This document shows, in pieces, positions 30,712-39,598 of a stretch of 64,000 nt of DNA. Under the pieces are notes generated by a model, which was not told where the DNA came from, ran no database searches, and saw only the letters and a program-made list of their open reading frames with translations. The DNA is taken from contig SECP01000004.1 of the NCBI GenBank assembly GCA_004193285.1, positions 1-64,000 on the forward strand, read 5' to 3'. How positions within the stretch are numbered: position 1 is the first letter of the stretch; every line of letters begins with the position of its first letter. The stretch is from Myxococcales bacterium (GTDB lineage: Bacteria; Myxococcota_A; Polyangia; Polyangiales; Polyangiaceae). The position numbers and the translations under genes were made by a program.

Positions 30712-30838
30712 GTGCGTAACCTTGAAGCTCTGGTGATAGAACCTGTAAATCGGATCTTCATAGCCCCACTCACCGCTGCATTGGTGCAGCAGTTGCTCCA
30801 GCTCCGGCAAAGCGGCCTTCAAGCTCGCAAACAGCGAT
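30712..30838 (-). pseudogene. Short remnant of a conserved hypothetical gene
   Basis: Minus-strand reading SLFASLKAALPELEQLLHQCSGEWGYEDPIYRFYHQSFKVTH*, preceded by an in-frame TAA. Confidence 0.6.
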
Positions 30839-30887
30839 TAGACAGCGGGCGTATCGTCGGTCGTGTCGAGGCCCATCAAGCCAGGCG

Positions 30888-31469
30888 CTACTTGGCTTCG
30901 GGCGGCGGGGTCGGCCATAGGGCTTCGAGCTCGATTTCGATGGCGCCGAAGGGTTCGAGGCGCACGCGATCCGTTCCGCCACGAGTAACCACGATGCGAT
31001 AGCCGTCACCATCGAGGCGGTAGACCTCGACCATACGTTCGAGTGGATTCACCAGCCACACGTGAGAGACGCGTTCCCGAGCGTAGATGGGCAGCTTCCG
31101 TTCCCGATCGATTCGCTCCGTTCCCGGCGAGACCACCTCACAAGCCCAGTCGGGTGCCAGCTCTAGAAACGGGGTCGGCGGCACAGCCGCGAGCCGCGAG
31201 CGCAGCCAGCCTGCCAAGTCGGGAACGAGAATGTCGCGACCGAGGTGAAGCTCGGGCTCGTCGAGGATGATCCACCCGCCTGGCCCACCGCGGCCGCGGT
31301 GGAAAGCGCCACCGAGATCCATGCCGAGCACCGATGCGGCCTCGGCGTGCGGCCCTGCCGGTCGCGGGCTCGTGTGAAGGTCCCCGTTGAGCACCTCCGC
31401 AACGATATGCTCGGGGGCGCGCAGGACGTCGTCGTAGGTCGCTTGGCGGCGGGCGGCATCGGCGGCCAT
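30888..31469 (-). CDS. Uma2 family (DUF820) putative endonuclease
   Basis: ILDEPELHLGRDILVPDLAGWL, PDWACEVVSPGTERIDRERKLPIYARERVSHVWLVNPLERMVEVY. Confidence 0.9.
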   Translation of the reverse strand: MAADAARRQATYDDVLRAPEHIVAEVLNGDLHTSPRPAGPHAEAASVLGMDLGGAFHRGRGGPGGWIILDEPELHLGRDILVPDLAGWLRSRLAAVPPTPFLELAPDWACEVVSPGTERIDRERKLPIYARERVSHVWLVNPLERMVEVYRLDGDGYRIVVTRGGTDRVRLEPFGAIEIELEALWPTPPPEAK

Positions 31470-31596
31470 TCACGCGACTTTAGCACGAGGCTGGCCTTGT
31501 TCCGTTCGGCCGTTTCGGACCACCCAGCTCTCCCTGCGGACCTCGCGAGAAGCCTCGGGAACCGTCTTCGATCTGGCGGCGTTTCAGTACACCTCA

Positions 31597-31655
31597 ACCG
31601 GATCAGGTTCGGGCACCACAAGGTGTGGGGGTTCAAGTCCCTCCTCTTGCAGGTC
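31597..31655 (+). pseudogene. Degenerate tRNA-Leu (CAG-like) copy
   Basis: ACCGGATCAGGTTCGGGCACCACAAGGTGTGGGGGTTCAAGTCCCTCCTCTTGCA; shortened anticodon loop and mismatched stem. Confidence 0.7.
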
Positions 31656-31660
31656 TTCGG

Positions 31661-31700
31661 GGAACTCGTCCCCTCCCCGCTGAAGTGAATTTCAGCGGGG
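31661..31700. repeat. Second copy of the double hairpin seen at 28808-28850
   Basis: GGGGAACTCGTCCCC and CCCCGCTGAA-GTGAAT-TTCAGCGGGG. Confidence 0.8.
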
Positions 31701-31718
31701 CCCCACCTCCGGCGGAAG

Positions 31719-31822
31719 CCACGCTCGAGGTGAGCGCGGTGCCCGCCCGCTTGACCAGGGTGCTTGCGGCCTGGGCGTGATCGGCGCGATCTAGCACGCT
31801 CATCGCCGAGCTCGACCGCGGC
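31719..31822 (+). pseudogene. Remnant of the 3' end of the 39778-40338 gene plus its downstream flank
   Basis: GCTCGAGGTGAGCG...CCAGGGTGC...GGCCTGGGCGTGATCGG...GC.CACCGCCGAGCTCGA aligns with 40264-40360. Confidence 0.75.
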
Positions 31823-31921
31823 ACCACGTTGGTTGGGTCGCAACTTGCGTGCAGCTTGCCAGCAAGTGAATCTACGTGGCGCGCCACGGTTGCGACATTG
31901 CGTGCTAGCGACCGAGCGGCT

Positions 31922-32843
31922 TTATCGGATCGCGGCTAGCGCGCCTGCGAGCTCGCCGAACTTGGTGGCCAAAAAGTCTACCAGTGCCCTCACTCGACGC
32001 GGGACGAAGCGGCTACTGGGGAGCAGAGCCTGCAGCGGGTACGCTTCCGTTTGCCAGCCGGGCAAGAGGCGAACCAGGGCGCCGCTGGCCAGCTCAGGCA
32101 GTTGCTCGACCGGCGACTTGAGCAAAATTCCTGCGCCGGCAAGCGCCCATTGGCGTGCCAGGGACGCATCGTCCACGCTGCGATCGCCGGTCACCCGCAC
32201 TTCGGTCCATTGTCGATCGCGCAGGAAGCGCCATGTGCGGTGCGGGCGCCCGGCGCGGTCGTACGACAAACAGTTGTGACGTACGAGGTCGAGCGGCGCT
32301 TGCGGTGCGGGATGTCGAGCCAAGTAGCTTGGCGCAGCGGCCACGATGGGCTCGGCGACGAGCAAGCGTCGCATCGAGAGCCGCGAGTCCGTGAGTGCTC
32401 CGTAGCGGATGGCGATATCGAGCTCGTCTTTGACGACGTCGAGCGGTCGGTCGCCCACTGAAAGTGCGAGCCGCACTCCTGCGTGCGTCTTCATGAACTC
32501 GTCGAGCCAAGGCAGCAGAACGGAGCGTGTCAAATCCGACGGCGCGGCCAAGCGAATCAGGCCTACCATCCCTCCCTGATCGTCGGTGACCTGCCCCTCG
32601 CCCTCCGCCACCAGATCGAGCGCTCGGCTCGCGTACTCCAGGAGTGTTTGGCCTTGCGCGGTCAAGCGCATGACGCGCGTCGAGCGCTCGAACAACCGAA
32701 CCCCAAGTTGTGATTCGAGCCGCTTGAGCGTGGCGCTTGCTGCCGCGGGCGTGACTCCGAGTACCCCCGCCGCGCTGGTCAACGTGCCCGTTCGTGCGGT
32801 CTGAACGAGTACGTGGAGGTCGTTTAGATTATCAATTTTCATT
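31922..32843 (-). CDS. LysR family transcriptional regulator
   Basis: LHVLVQTARTGTLTSAAGVLGVTPAAASATLKRLESQLGVRLFERSTRVMRLT. Confidence 0.93.
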
Positions 32844-32853
32844 TGAAATTGAA
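32833..32853. promoter_or_regulatory. Inverted repeat TCAATTT-N7-AAATTGA, candidate LysR operator
   Basis: Perfect 7-bp arms overlapping the LysR start, between divergent LysR and oxidoreductase genes; fits T-N11-A geometry. Confidence 0.6.
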
Positions 32854-32942
32854 TGTACGGAGCCGGCAATTGTAATCCAGAAGTGAAGCCGTAAGCTCCA
32901 CCCATCAATGGCGCCGGACTTCACCGGCCCAGGAGAGCGAGC

Positions 32943-33953
32943 ATGAAAGCCGTCGGTTTTATTAACAATTTTCCCATCGCCCACCCCGAGTCTCTGATCG
33001 ACCTCACGCTCGAAAACCCGATTCCGGGGCCCAGGGACCTTCTCGTTCGCGTCCGGGCTGTGAGTGTCAACCCGGTGGACTACAAGATCCGCCAAAGCCG
33101 CAGCCCCTCCGGCGGCAAAGCCGAAGTGTTGGGCTGGGACGCAGTCGGCATCGTCGAGGGAGTCGGCGGAGAAGTCTGCCGGTTCAACTTGGGTGATCGC
33201 GTCTACTACGCAGGCGCTATCAACCGGCCGGGCACTAACAGCGAGCTCCACTTGGTCGATGAACGCATTGTCGGAGCTGCTCCCCACTCGCTCTCCGACG
33301 CGGACGCAGCCGCGCTGCCTCTCACCACCCTCACGGCCTACGAGCTCTTGTTCGATCGCCTACGCGTCGCCAAAGGTGGCGGCGCGGGTCAAAGCATCTT
33401 GGTCGTAGGCGGCGCTGGCGGCGTCGGCTCGATTCTCATTCAGCTCGCACGGCAGATGACTCAACTGCAGGTCATTGCGACGGCTTCACGCGACGAAACC
33501 CGGAAGTGGTGCCTCGATCTCGGTGCGCATGCCGTAGTCGACCACAGCGTGCCGCTAGGTGCGGCCATCAAGGCGGCGGGCGTCGAACAGGTCGACTACG
33601 TTGCGAGCCTCACTCAGACGACCCAGCACTTCGAGCAGCTCGTCGAGGTCCTCAAACCGCAAGGCGCCCTGGGCGTCATCGACGAAGCGGTCGGCATCGA
33701 CTCGACCAAGCTCATGCTCAAGTCACTCTCGCTACACCGCGAGCTCATGTTCACGCGCTCGCTCTTCCAGACTCCCGACATGCAAGAGCAAGGTCGGTTG
33801 CTGCAAGAAGTGGGCGATCTGGTCGACGCGGGTCGTATCAAAACGACGGCTCACACGCATCTGGGAAAGATCAATGCCGACAACCTGCGCCGTGCTCACG
33901 CGCTGCTCGAAAGCGGCCGGGCGCAGGGCAAAGTCGTGCTGGCAGGCTTCTAA
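32943..33953 (+). CDS. Zinc-type alcohol dehydrogenase-like / quinone oxidoreductase family protein
   Basis: LGWDAVGIVEGVGGEVCRFNLGDRVYYAG, SILVVGGAGGVGSILIQLAR. Confidence 0.9.
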   Translation: MKAVGFINNFPIAHPESLIDLTLENPIPGPRDLLVRVRAVSVNPVDYKIRQSRSPSGGKAEVLGWDAVGIVEGVGGEVCRFNLGDRVYYAGAINRPGTNSELHLVDERIVGAAPHSLSDADAAALPLTTLTAYELLFDRLRVAKGGGAGQSILVVGGAGGVGSILIQLARQMTQLQVIATASRDETRKWCLDLGAHAVVDHSVPLGAAIKAAGVEQVDYVASLTQTTQHFEQLVEVLKPQGALGVIDEAVGIDSTKLMLKSLSLHRELMFTRSLFQTPDMQEQGRLLQEVGDLVDAGRIKTTAHTHLGKINADNLRRAHALLESGRAQGKVVLAGF

Positions 33954-34295
33954 TCAGAACCCACTGGCAGCGGTCGAGGAGTTGCTCTCCCGCGACGGGC
34001 ACGCAGCCAGGGTCGCGTTCTGATACCGAACAGCTACAGATTGCGACGTCCGTTTTCGGGCGGGAACCATCGTTCCGACGTTGCGTCGAGGTTGTGGTCA
34101 CGTCGACAAGAGTCTCTGCGCAACATTTGCGCCGGCTCGCAACGCGAGACCGCAACCGGAGCGCCGCTGGCTGGTCTCGTTTTGCTGTGGGGTGCTGGTC
34201 GCTCGAGCTCGATTTCGATGTCGCCGAAGGGTGGTTCGAGCCGATGGAAGCGCAGGAGCGATGCGCACATCCGTGCATTCGTGCTCGCGGTTGCT

Positions 34296-35039
34296 TCAGA
34301 CTACTTCCGCCGGGACCCACACCGTCAGTCCGTGCACGGTTTCAAAGCCCGCCGCCTTCGCAGCTACGAGGTGTGCGTCGCGTTCGTATCCAACCAGTGG
34401 TAGCCCAGGAAAGATCGAGCACGCGAGACGCACGCAGCCTGGAAATAGCTTATCGGGCTCCTCAGTCGGCGCGAACACGTTCGACAGACCGACGGCGTGA
34501 GCGGTGCGATTCAAGGCGGCCGTTGCCACGGCTTTCCCGCCTCGTTCCCCCAGCAAGAAGCGGAAGTCGGAGCGATGGAGCAGGCTTGGGGGAAAGACCG
34601 CTGGGTGCTGGCGAGCCTCCGCGTTGTCGCCTACGCCCCGCCAAGTGCTCTCCCAAGCTTGAAGCTGCAGCGGTGTTCGCACGACGCGCCACTCAAGCGC
34701 GCCATCGTCTTTGGGCCCCTCGGCGCCTTCCGGCCGGAAGATCCAAGTGGCGCGGAATAGTACTCGAAGACCAAGCTCGCCGAGGCTCAAGCATTGGAAG
34801 GAATCTTTCACGCCATAGCCAGCATTCGTGCCGATGAGTGAGCGAATCGCCGCCACCTGCGCGGCTGTTCCAGTGTCGTCCCGCAGCGTGATCAGGTTCG
34901 ACATGTACGGCGGCATGGAGCGTCGGTTGACCCAATAGTCGTCGTGATGCTCGCCGGGTACGCCGTGCGCCTCGCACATGGCGTCGTACCAGTGCACGCT
35001 AGCTTCGATTGACCAGGCCAGCTTCTCGGTAACGTCCAT
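34296..35039 (-). CDS. Conserved hypothetical, GNAT-fold-like
   Basis: Intact 247-aa ORF; GLSNVFAPTEE...AAKAAGFETVHGL C-terminus resembles acetyltransferase ends. Confidence 0.55.
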   Translation of the reverse strand: MDVTEKLAWSIEASVHWYDAMCEAHGVPGEHHDDYWVNRRSMPPYMSNLITLRDDTGTAAQVAAIRSLIGTNAGYGVKDSFQCLSLGELGLRVLFRATWIFRPEGAEGPKDDGALEWRVVRTPLQLQAWESTWRGVGDNAEARQHPAVFPPSLLHRSDFRFLLGERGGKAVATAALNRTAHAVGLSNVFAPTEEPDKLFPGCVRLACSIFPGLPLVGYERDAHLVAAKAAGFETVHGLTVWVPAEVV

Positions 35040-35560
35040 ACCTCGATCTTCGCGCTACCCGTCGCTATCGTGCAACTCGGCGTGCACGTGAGGCTTGGGC
35101 CTGCGCTGACACAAGCACCGAGCCGCAAGGCAACGGTAGCGAACTGGCCGCTGAGCCAGCGGCTTCGGCGCGCGCGCTCGGAGGGCCTTCCGTCCGCGCC
35201 GCCTCCGGCGTCGTGTCCGACGGCAAGTCCCTCGTAGACTTCAGTCGGCTCCGCTGCCGACGACAAGTTCTCCTCGGGCACCGCGCGGGCTGCTGAACCG
35301 CTGAAGTCTGTCCGGTGCGGGCCACAAATAGCCGAGCTGAAGTGCAGCAGCTGACGGTCAGCGGGGCGGCGCGAGCATTCCCCGAAATACCGGAAAGAGT
35401 GCCGATCGTTGCGGCGAGTTGCCAGGTTGCACGCGAGAGCGAGTCTGACTCGTGCGAGTACAGAGTGCGCGGAATCGGTATTGTACAACTCGCTATTCTC
35501 CGACCGAGGGTTGACGAACTTTGGCGCCGGCTCGAAACTCCGGAGTCAGGAGAGAATCTC

Positions 35561-35920
35561 GTGACTATCCAGCAAATTGCCAATCAGCTCGTGGAGTGGT
35601 GCAACGCAGGGAAAAACTTCGACGTCATGCGGACGATGTACACGCCTGACGTCGTGTCCGTCGAAGCCGATGGTCAGGAGACGTCTGGCCAGCAGGCGGT
35701 CATTCAGAAGTCGGAACGCTGGGCAGCCGCCAACATCATCAACGGCCAGATCGTGCGCGGGCCCTACTTCAACGGCCCCAATCAGTTCGCCGCTACTTTC
35801 AAGTTCGAAGTGATTCGCAAGGCGACGGGCAAGGCCGAAACCCTCGAAGAAGTGGCGGTGTACACCGTGCAGGGTGACAAGATATCGCGAGAGCAATTTT
35901 TCTATGAGGGCGAGCACTGA
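35561..35920 (+). CDS. SnoaL/NTF2-like protein
   Basis: GTG start with RBS-like AGGAGA; IANQLVEWCNAGKNFDVMRTMYTPDVVSVEA. Confidence 0.8.
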   Translation: MTIQQIANQLVEWCNAGKNFDVMRTMYTPDVVSVEADGQETSGQQAVIQKSERWAAANIINGQIVRGPYFNGPNQFAATFKFEVIRKATGKAETLEEVAVYTVQGDKISREQFFYEGEH

Positions 35921-36164
35921 GGCGGCGGTCACCGGCGTAGAAACTCCCCGCGCACCCCAGACGGCGGTCAGAGTGACCGGAACGTTGAGCGCGATTGCAT
36001 GGCGCTATCGGAACGCCTCCGAGGACGAGATCTGCGCGCAAGATGCGCCCATCCCTCCGCGAGGCAGTGGTCGCGTTGCCTCAAGGCGGCCAGCGATGCG
36101 CACGCTGTTCTAAATACTACTTCAGTCGTATCGAGTACCCTCTCGGCCGCTGGTACACGAATGC

Positions 36165-36905
36165 ATGGGTCCGCCACGAATCTCGCGTACTTTCCTGACT
36201 TGCTCGCTCCTCGCCTGCAGGCTGTTTGGCACCCTCACGGCTGCGGCCGATCCGGCCGGGGCTGCCACTGACGCGACGACGTTGGAGGTCGAAGGGGCGC
36301 CACAGCCTGATTCGAGCGCCCAGGTCGCGCCTGTCACCGCCGCGCCTTCGCCAGCGGCTGCTGAGGCGCCCACCGCGTCTGCAGGGCCTGTGCGTGATCG
36401 GGATTCTCCTTCAGAGCCGAGCCATGTTGCGAGGCCACTCCCTGCCGGCCCGCCGTCGCAGAAGGCGCAGCCAGCAGATCGCGAGTGGTACGGCCTCCCC
36501 CTCCTCCTTGTGGATGGTGTCTACCTCGGGCTGATCGTGGCCGGGCGCGCGGCGAAAAGCGATGAGGTCGTCATCATCGGTGCCGCCGCTGGCATCACCA
36601 ACGGCTTGCTGTTTCATACCTATGTCTATGGGGAGGGCGACTTCCCGGGCTTAGGCAAAGGCCTGCTAAGCACGGTGCTACGCGGCGGATTGGCAGGTGG
36701 AGGGTGCGCGCTCGGGTCCGGCTGCGGTGAGCTCAGCAATCCCGCTTTGGTCCGGCTGTCAATTGGCCTCGCCCTGGGTGCAGCATTGGATGCGGCCTTT
36801 CTTGCTTACAGGCCGCGCAGTGCTTCCTCGGTCCATGCGAGTCTTCGTGTGGTGCCCGCGATGTCGCAGCATGCCTTTGGTGGCTCGCTGGTCGGACGCT
36901 TTTGA
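36165..36905 (+). CDS. Hypothetical exported/membrane protein
   Basis: Signal-peptide-like N-terminus, Pro/Ala region, hydrophobic C-terminal segments. Confidence 0.55.
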   Translation: MGPPRISRTFLTCSLLACRLFGTLTAAADPAGAATDATTLEVEGAPQPDSSAQVAPVTAAPSPAAAEAPTASAGPVRDRDSPSEPSHVARPLPAGPPSQKAQPADREWYGLPLLLVDGVYLGLIVAGRAAKSDEVVIIGAAAGITNGLLFHTYVYGEGDFPGLGKGLLSTVLRGGLAGGGCALGSGCGELSNPALVRLSIGLALGAALDAAFLAYRPRSASSVHASLRVVPAMSQHAFGGSLVGRF

Positions 36906-37041
36906 CGGGTCACGAGCCGGCGGCCCTCAACCGGCGGCTCCGGCGCTCTCGCCATCGCCGGAAAATTGCAACCACGACGCTATCCGAGGTCGCTCGTGCG
37001 AATCAGAGAAGTCAGCGCGAAGCGGGGCCCTGTACAGACGA

Positions 37042-38391
37042 ATGCCTCGAAGCCGCCGGTTTCTTTCGTACCGTTCCTTTAGCCAATCGCGTGGCGCGTT
37101 CGCGCTGGTCGTGGGCGCGCTCGCGGCGGTCCCGGGATGCTCGTCAAGAGACGCCGGGCCAACCGGGGTGGGAGGCCAAGGAGGTGGCACGGTGGACAGC
37201 GGTGGCGCGACGAGCACGGCGGGCTCGCCAAGCTCACCAGGGATTACCGCCGGCAGCTCGGGCGTCGGCGGTGCGGTCGTGGCCGGCGGTGCGAGCGGAG
37301 CAGCGAGCGGCGGGTCTGGCGGTGCGGCCGGCGCAGGCGGTGTGGGTAGCTCCGGCGGCGCGGGCGGACTCGGTGGCTCGGTTGATGTTGGCGGCTCCGC
37401 TGGCGCGGGGGGCCGGTCGACTGACGAGGTGCCGCTCGACGCTTCGCTGCTGTCGAAGTGCAGCGGCACCAAGCCTATCCAGTGCGTGTTCGACGTGCCG
37501 GCCAATGGCAACTACACGGTCACGGTCGAGCTGGGGAATGCGAGCGCGGCGTCGGTATCGCGCGTGCAAGCGGAAGTGTATCGCATCTCGGTGCCGCCGG
37601 TGACGCTCGGGGCGGGCCAGTACTCGCGGCACACGTTCAGCTTGAATGTGCGCCCTGAAAAGCACGACGGCTACGGCGTCAACAGTACGACCGACCGCAG
37701 CGGCGATGGCAAGCAGCTGAACCTGCTGATCGACGGCGACGCACCCGCGCTGCATGGCGTCGGCTACCAATCCACCCCCGAGATTCCGACGATCTTCGTG
37801 GCAGGAGACTCCACCGTTTGCGACTGGGAGCCAATCTACGCAGCCACCAAGGCCGGCCCGCTCGAGCGCGGTTGGGCCCAAGAGCTGTCGCAATACCTGA
37901 GGTCCGGCATCGCCGTCGCCAACTACGCCGACTCCGGCGAAGCCGCGGGCGGCTTTTACAGCAAGTTTTGGACCGACGCCAAGGGCCTGCTGCGCGAGGG
38001 CGACTACGTGGTCGTGCAGTTCGGCCACAACGACAGCGAGAGCGCCGACGTGTTCGACGGCTACATGATGAAGTACGTCGACGACGCGCGCGCGGCCAAG
38101 GCTCACCCGATCTTGGTGACGCCCGTCTCGCGCATGGGCGGAGCCGGCTTCGGCGGCCTCGACCAAAGGACGCGCGACATCGCTGCTCGCGAAAAGATTA
38201 CCCTCATCGACCTGACCCAGCTCACCAAGACCTACTACGATGGCTTGAACGACCAGACTGCGCTCAACGCAGTGTTCGCAGGGCCGACCGAAGGCACGCA
38301 CTTCAGCGAATACGGGGCGACGCAGGTCTCGAAGTTGGCCGTGGAGAGCTTGAAGACGTCGGGGCTACCGCTCGTCACGTTCTTCGAGTGA
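37042..38391 (+). CDS. Rhamnogalacturonan acetylesterase-like SGNH hydrolase, lipoprotein
   Basis: TIFVAGDSTVCDWE, VVVQFGHNDSES, GTHFSEYGATQVSKL; Gly-rich stalk. Confidence 0.88.
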   Translation: MPRSRRFLSYRSFSQSRGAFALVVGALAAVPGCSSRDAGPTGVGGQGGGTVDSGGATSTAGSPSSPGITAGSSGVGGAVVAGGASGAASGGSGGAAGAGGVGSSGGAGGLGGSVDVGGSAGAGGRSTDEVPLDASLLSKCSGTKPIQCVFDVPANGNYTVTVELGNASAASVSRVQAEVYRISVPPVTLGAGQYSRHTFSLNVRPEKHDGYGVNSTTDRSGDGKQLNLLIDGDAPALHGVGYQSTPEIPTIFVAGDSTVCDWEPIYAATKAGPLERGWAQELSQYLRSGIAVANYADSGEAAGGFYSKFWTDAKGLLREGDYVVVQFGHNDSESADVFDGYMMKYVDDARAAKAHPILVTPVSRMGGAGFGGLDQRTRDIAAREKITLIDLTQLTKTYYDGLNDQTALNAVFAGPTEGTHFSEYGATQVSKLAVESLKTSGLPLVTFFE

Positions 38392-38411
38392 TGGCTCGCC
38401 GAACCCAAGTG

Positions 38412-38663
38412 TTACGGGACCAGCTTCAACGCACGGCGCGCGGTGGGGGCCAGCGAGCGGAGGAGAGTGGCCACTTCATCCGGCAAGGTACCCTGCTCGA
38501 ACGCGGTCAACGATTCGCGGGTCCATCCGCCGACTGGCTCGAGCTCCGCCGTCAGCGCGTCGAGGCACTGCCGCTCGGGGGGGAGCAGCGGCAGCTTGGC
38601 GGCCGTTTGCAGCAAGAGCCGAAGCTCGTGCACTTGGCGTAGAGCCCGAAAGGCGTGCAGCAT
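38412..38663 (-). CDS. Small hypothetical protein or fragment
   Basis: 83-aa ORF, coherent composition; may be truncated. Confidence 0.35.
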   Translation of the reverse strand: MLHAFRALRQVHELRLLLQTAAKLPLLPPERQCLDALTAELEPVGGWTRESLTAFEQGTLPDEVATLLRSLAPTARRALKLVP

Positions 38664-39025
38664 ACTTGGCAGCAGATGCGGCTCGTCACGCCACGATCGA
38701 CCTTGGAAGAGCTCCTGAGTGACGCGCTGCCCGGCGCCCAGGCAATCGTAGCTTATGCAGCCGGAGAAGCCGCGTTCCGCGCGTTGCGCGTGGATGTTGC
38801 ATCCACCCCGCGCTGAAAGATGCGGGCAGGGTGATCAGGCTGGCTTGTCTCGAGCGAACATGGCCCCCCGGTCGAACGAAAGGCCCACGCAGCACAGCGC
38901 AGCACAGCGCTGGCAGTCGCCTCGCAACGTTGTTCCACCCATGACGGCAATGCCGGTTTCGTCGGAGAATGTTGCGCTTCGTAAAAAATGCGCAACATTC
39001 CGGCGCGCGAGCTCGCTTGATGGTC

Positions 39026-39598
39026 ATGAGCAACGACGACCTCTTGGTCAACTACCTGGCGGGCTGGCACCGCTCGCTTTCGCGCATGCAGCGAGCGTAT
39101 CCGGCGCGCTGGCACGTCCCCGGTCTGTCGGACGAAGAAGTGCGAGATACGTTGACGCTGCAGTTGCTCGAGGTCGTGCGCGATGACCCGCAATCGGCGC
39201 TCCCGGATCGCCCCACGGCGCTGCGAATCATGCGCCGCCGGCTGGCCACGCTGCGCAAGAGCTTTCGCTTGGGCGCCACGCCTACCGACTTCGACGAAGC
39301 GCCCCCGCGGATGGCCCAGGCGGGCGACGAGGCACGCTACCTCGAGCGGGAGGCGGACGCGTGCCGCGCCGAAGCCGCCGCTGCGGTTAGAACACGGTTG
39401 AGCGTGCCGCAACGTCGCTGGCTCGCGGCGTTCACGCTAGCCGCGAACGGCGGCGCGTTCTTCGAGGCCAGTGACGAGCCGAACCTCAGCGCGGCCTCAC
39501 GCGTGCTCGGCCGTCATCGCTCCTCCGCGTTGCGCGCCTATCAAGAGCTGCAAACCGAATTTCAGCGAGAACGCCGGCGCATCGAGCACGACGAGTAG
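39026..39598 (+). CDS. Hypothetical protein, sigma-factor-like layout
   Basis: Helical N-terminal region and C-terminal LSAASRVLGRHRSSALRAYQEL resembling a region-4-like HTH; weak. Confidence 0.5.
   Translation: MSNDDLLVNYLAGWHRSLSRMQRAYPARWHVPGLSDEEVRDTLTLQLLEVVRDDPQSALPDRPTALRIMRRRLATLRKSFRLGATPTDFDEAPPRMAQAGDEARYLEREADACRAEAAAAVRTRLSVPQRRWLAAFTLAANGGAFFEASDEPNLSAASRVLGRHRSSALRAYQELQTEFQRERRRIEHDE

Larger units (their letters stand above)
28615..31822. mobile_element. Putative decayed tRNA-Leu-associated island with repeated tRNA 3'-end copies
   Basis: Repeated GTGGGGGTTCAAGTCCCTCCTCGTGCA-type sequences at 28671, 28782, 29970, 30022 and 31623; no integrase found. Confidence 0.45.

Noticed and set aside
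33506-34837. 443-aa + strand ORF across the debris region
   Set aside because: Shadow frame of the oxidoreductase running into antisense of the 34296-35039 gene; no motifs
37234-38301. 355-aa minus ORF
   Set aside because: Antisense of the rhamnogalacturonan acetylesterase-like gene
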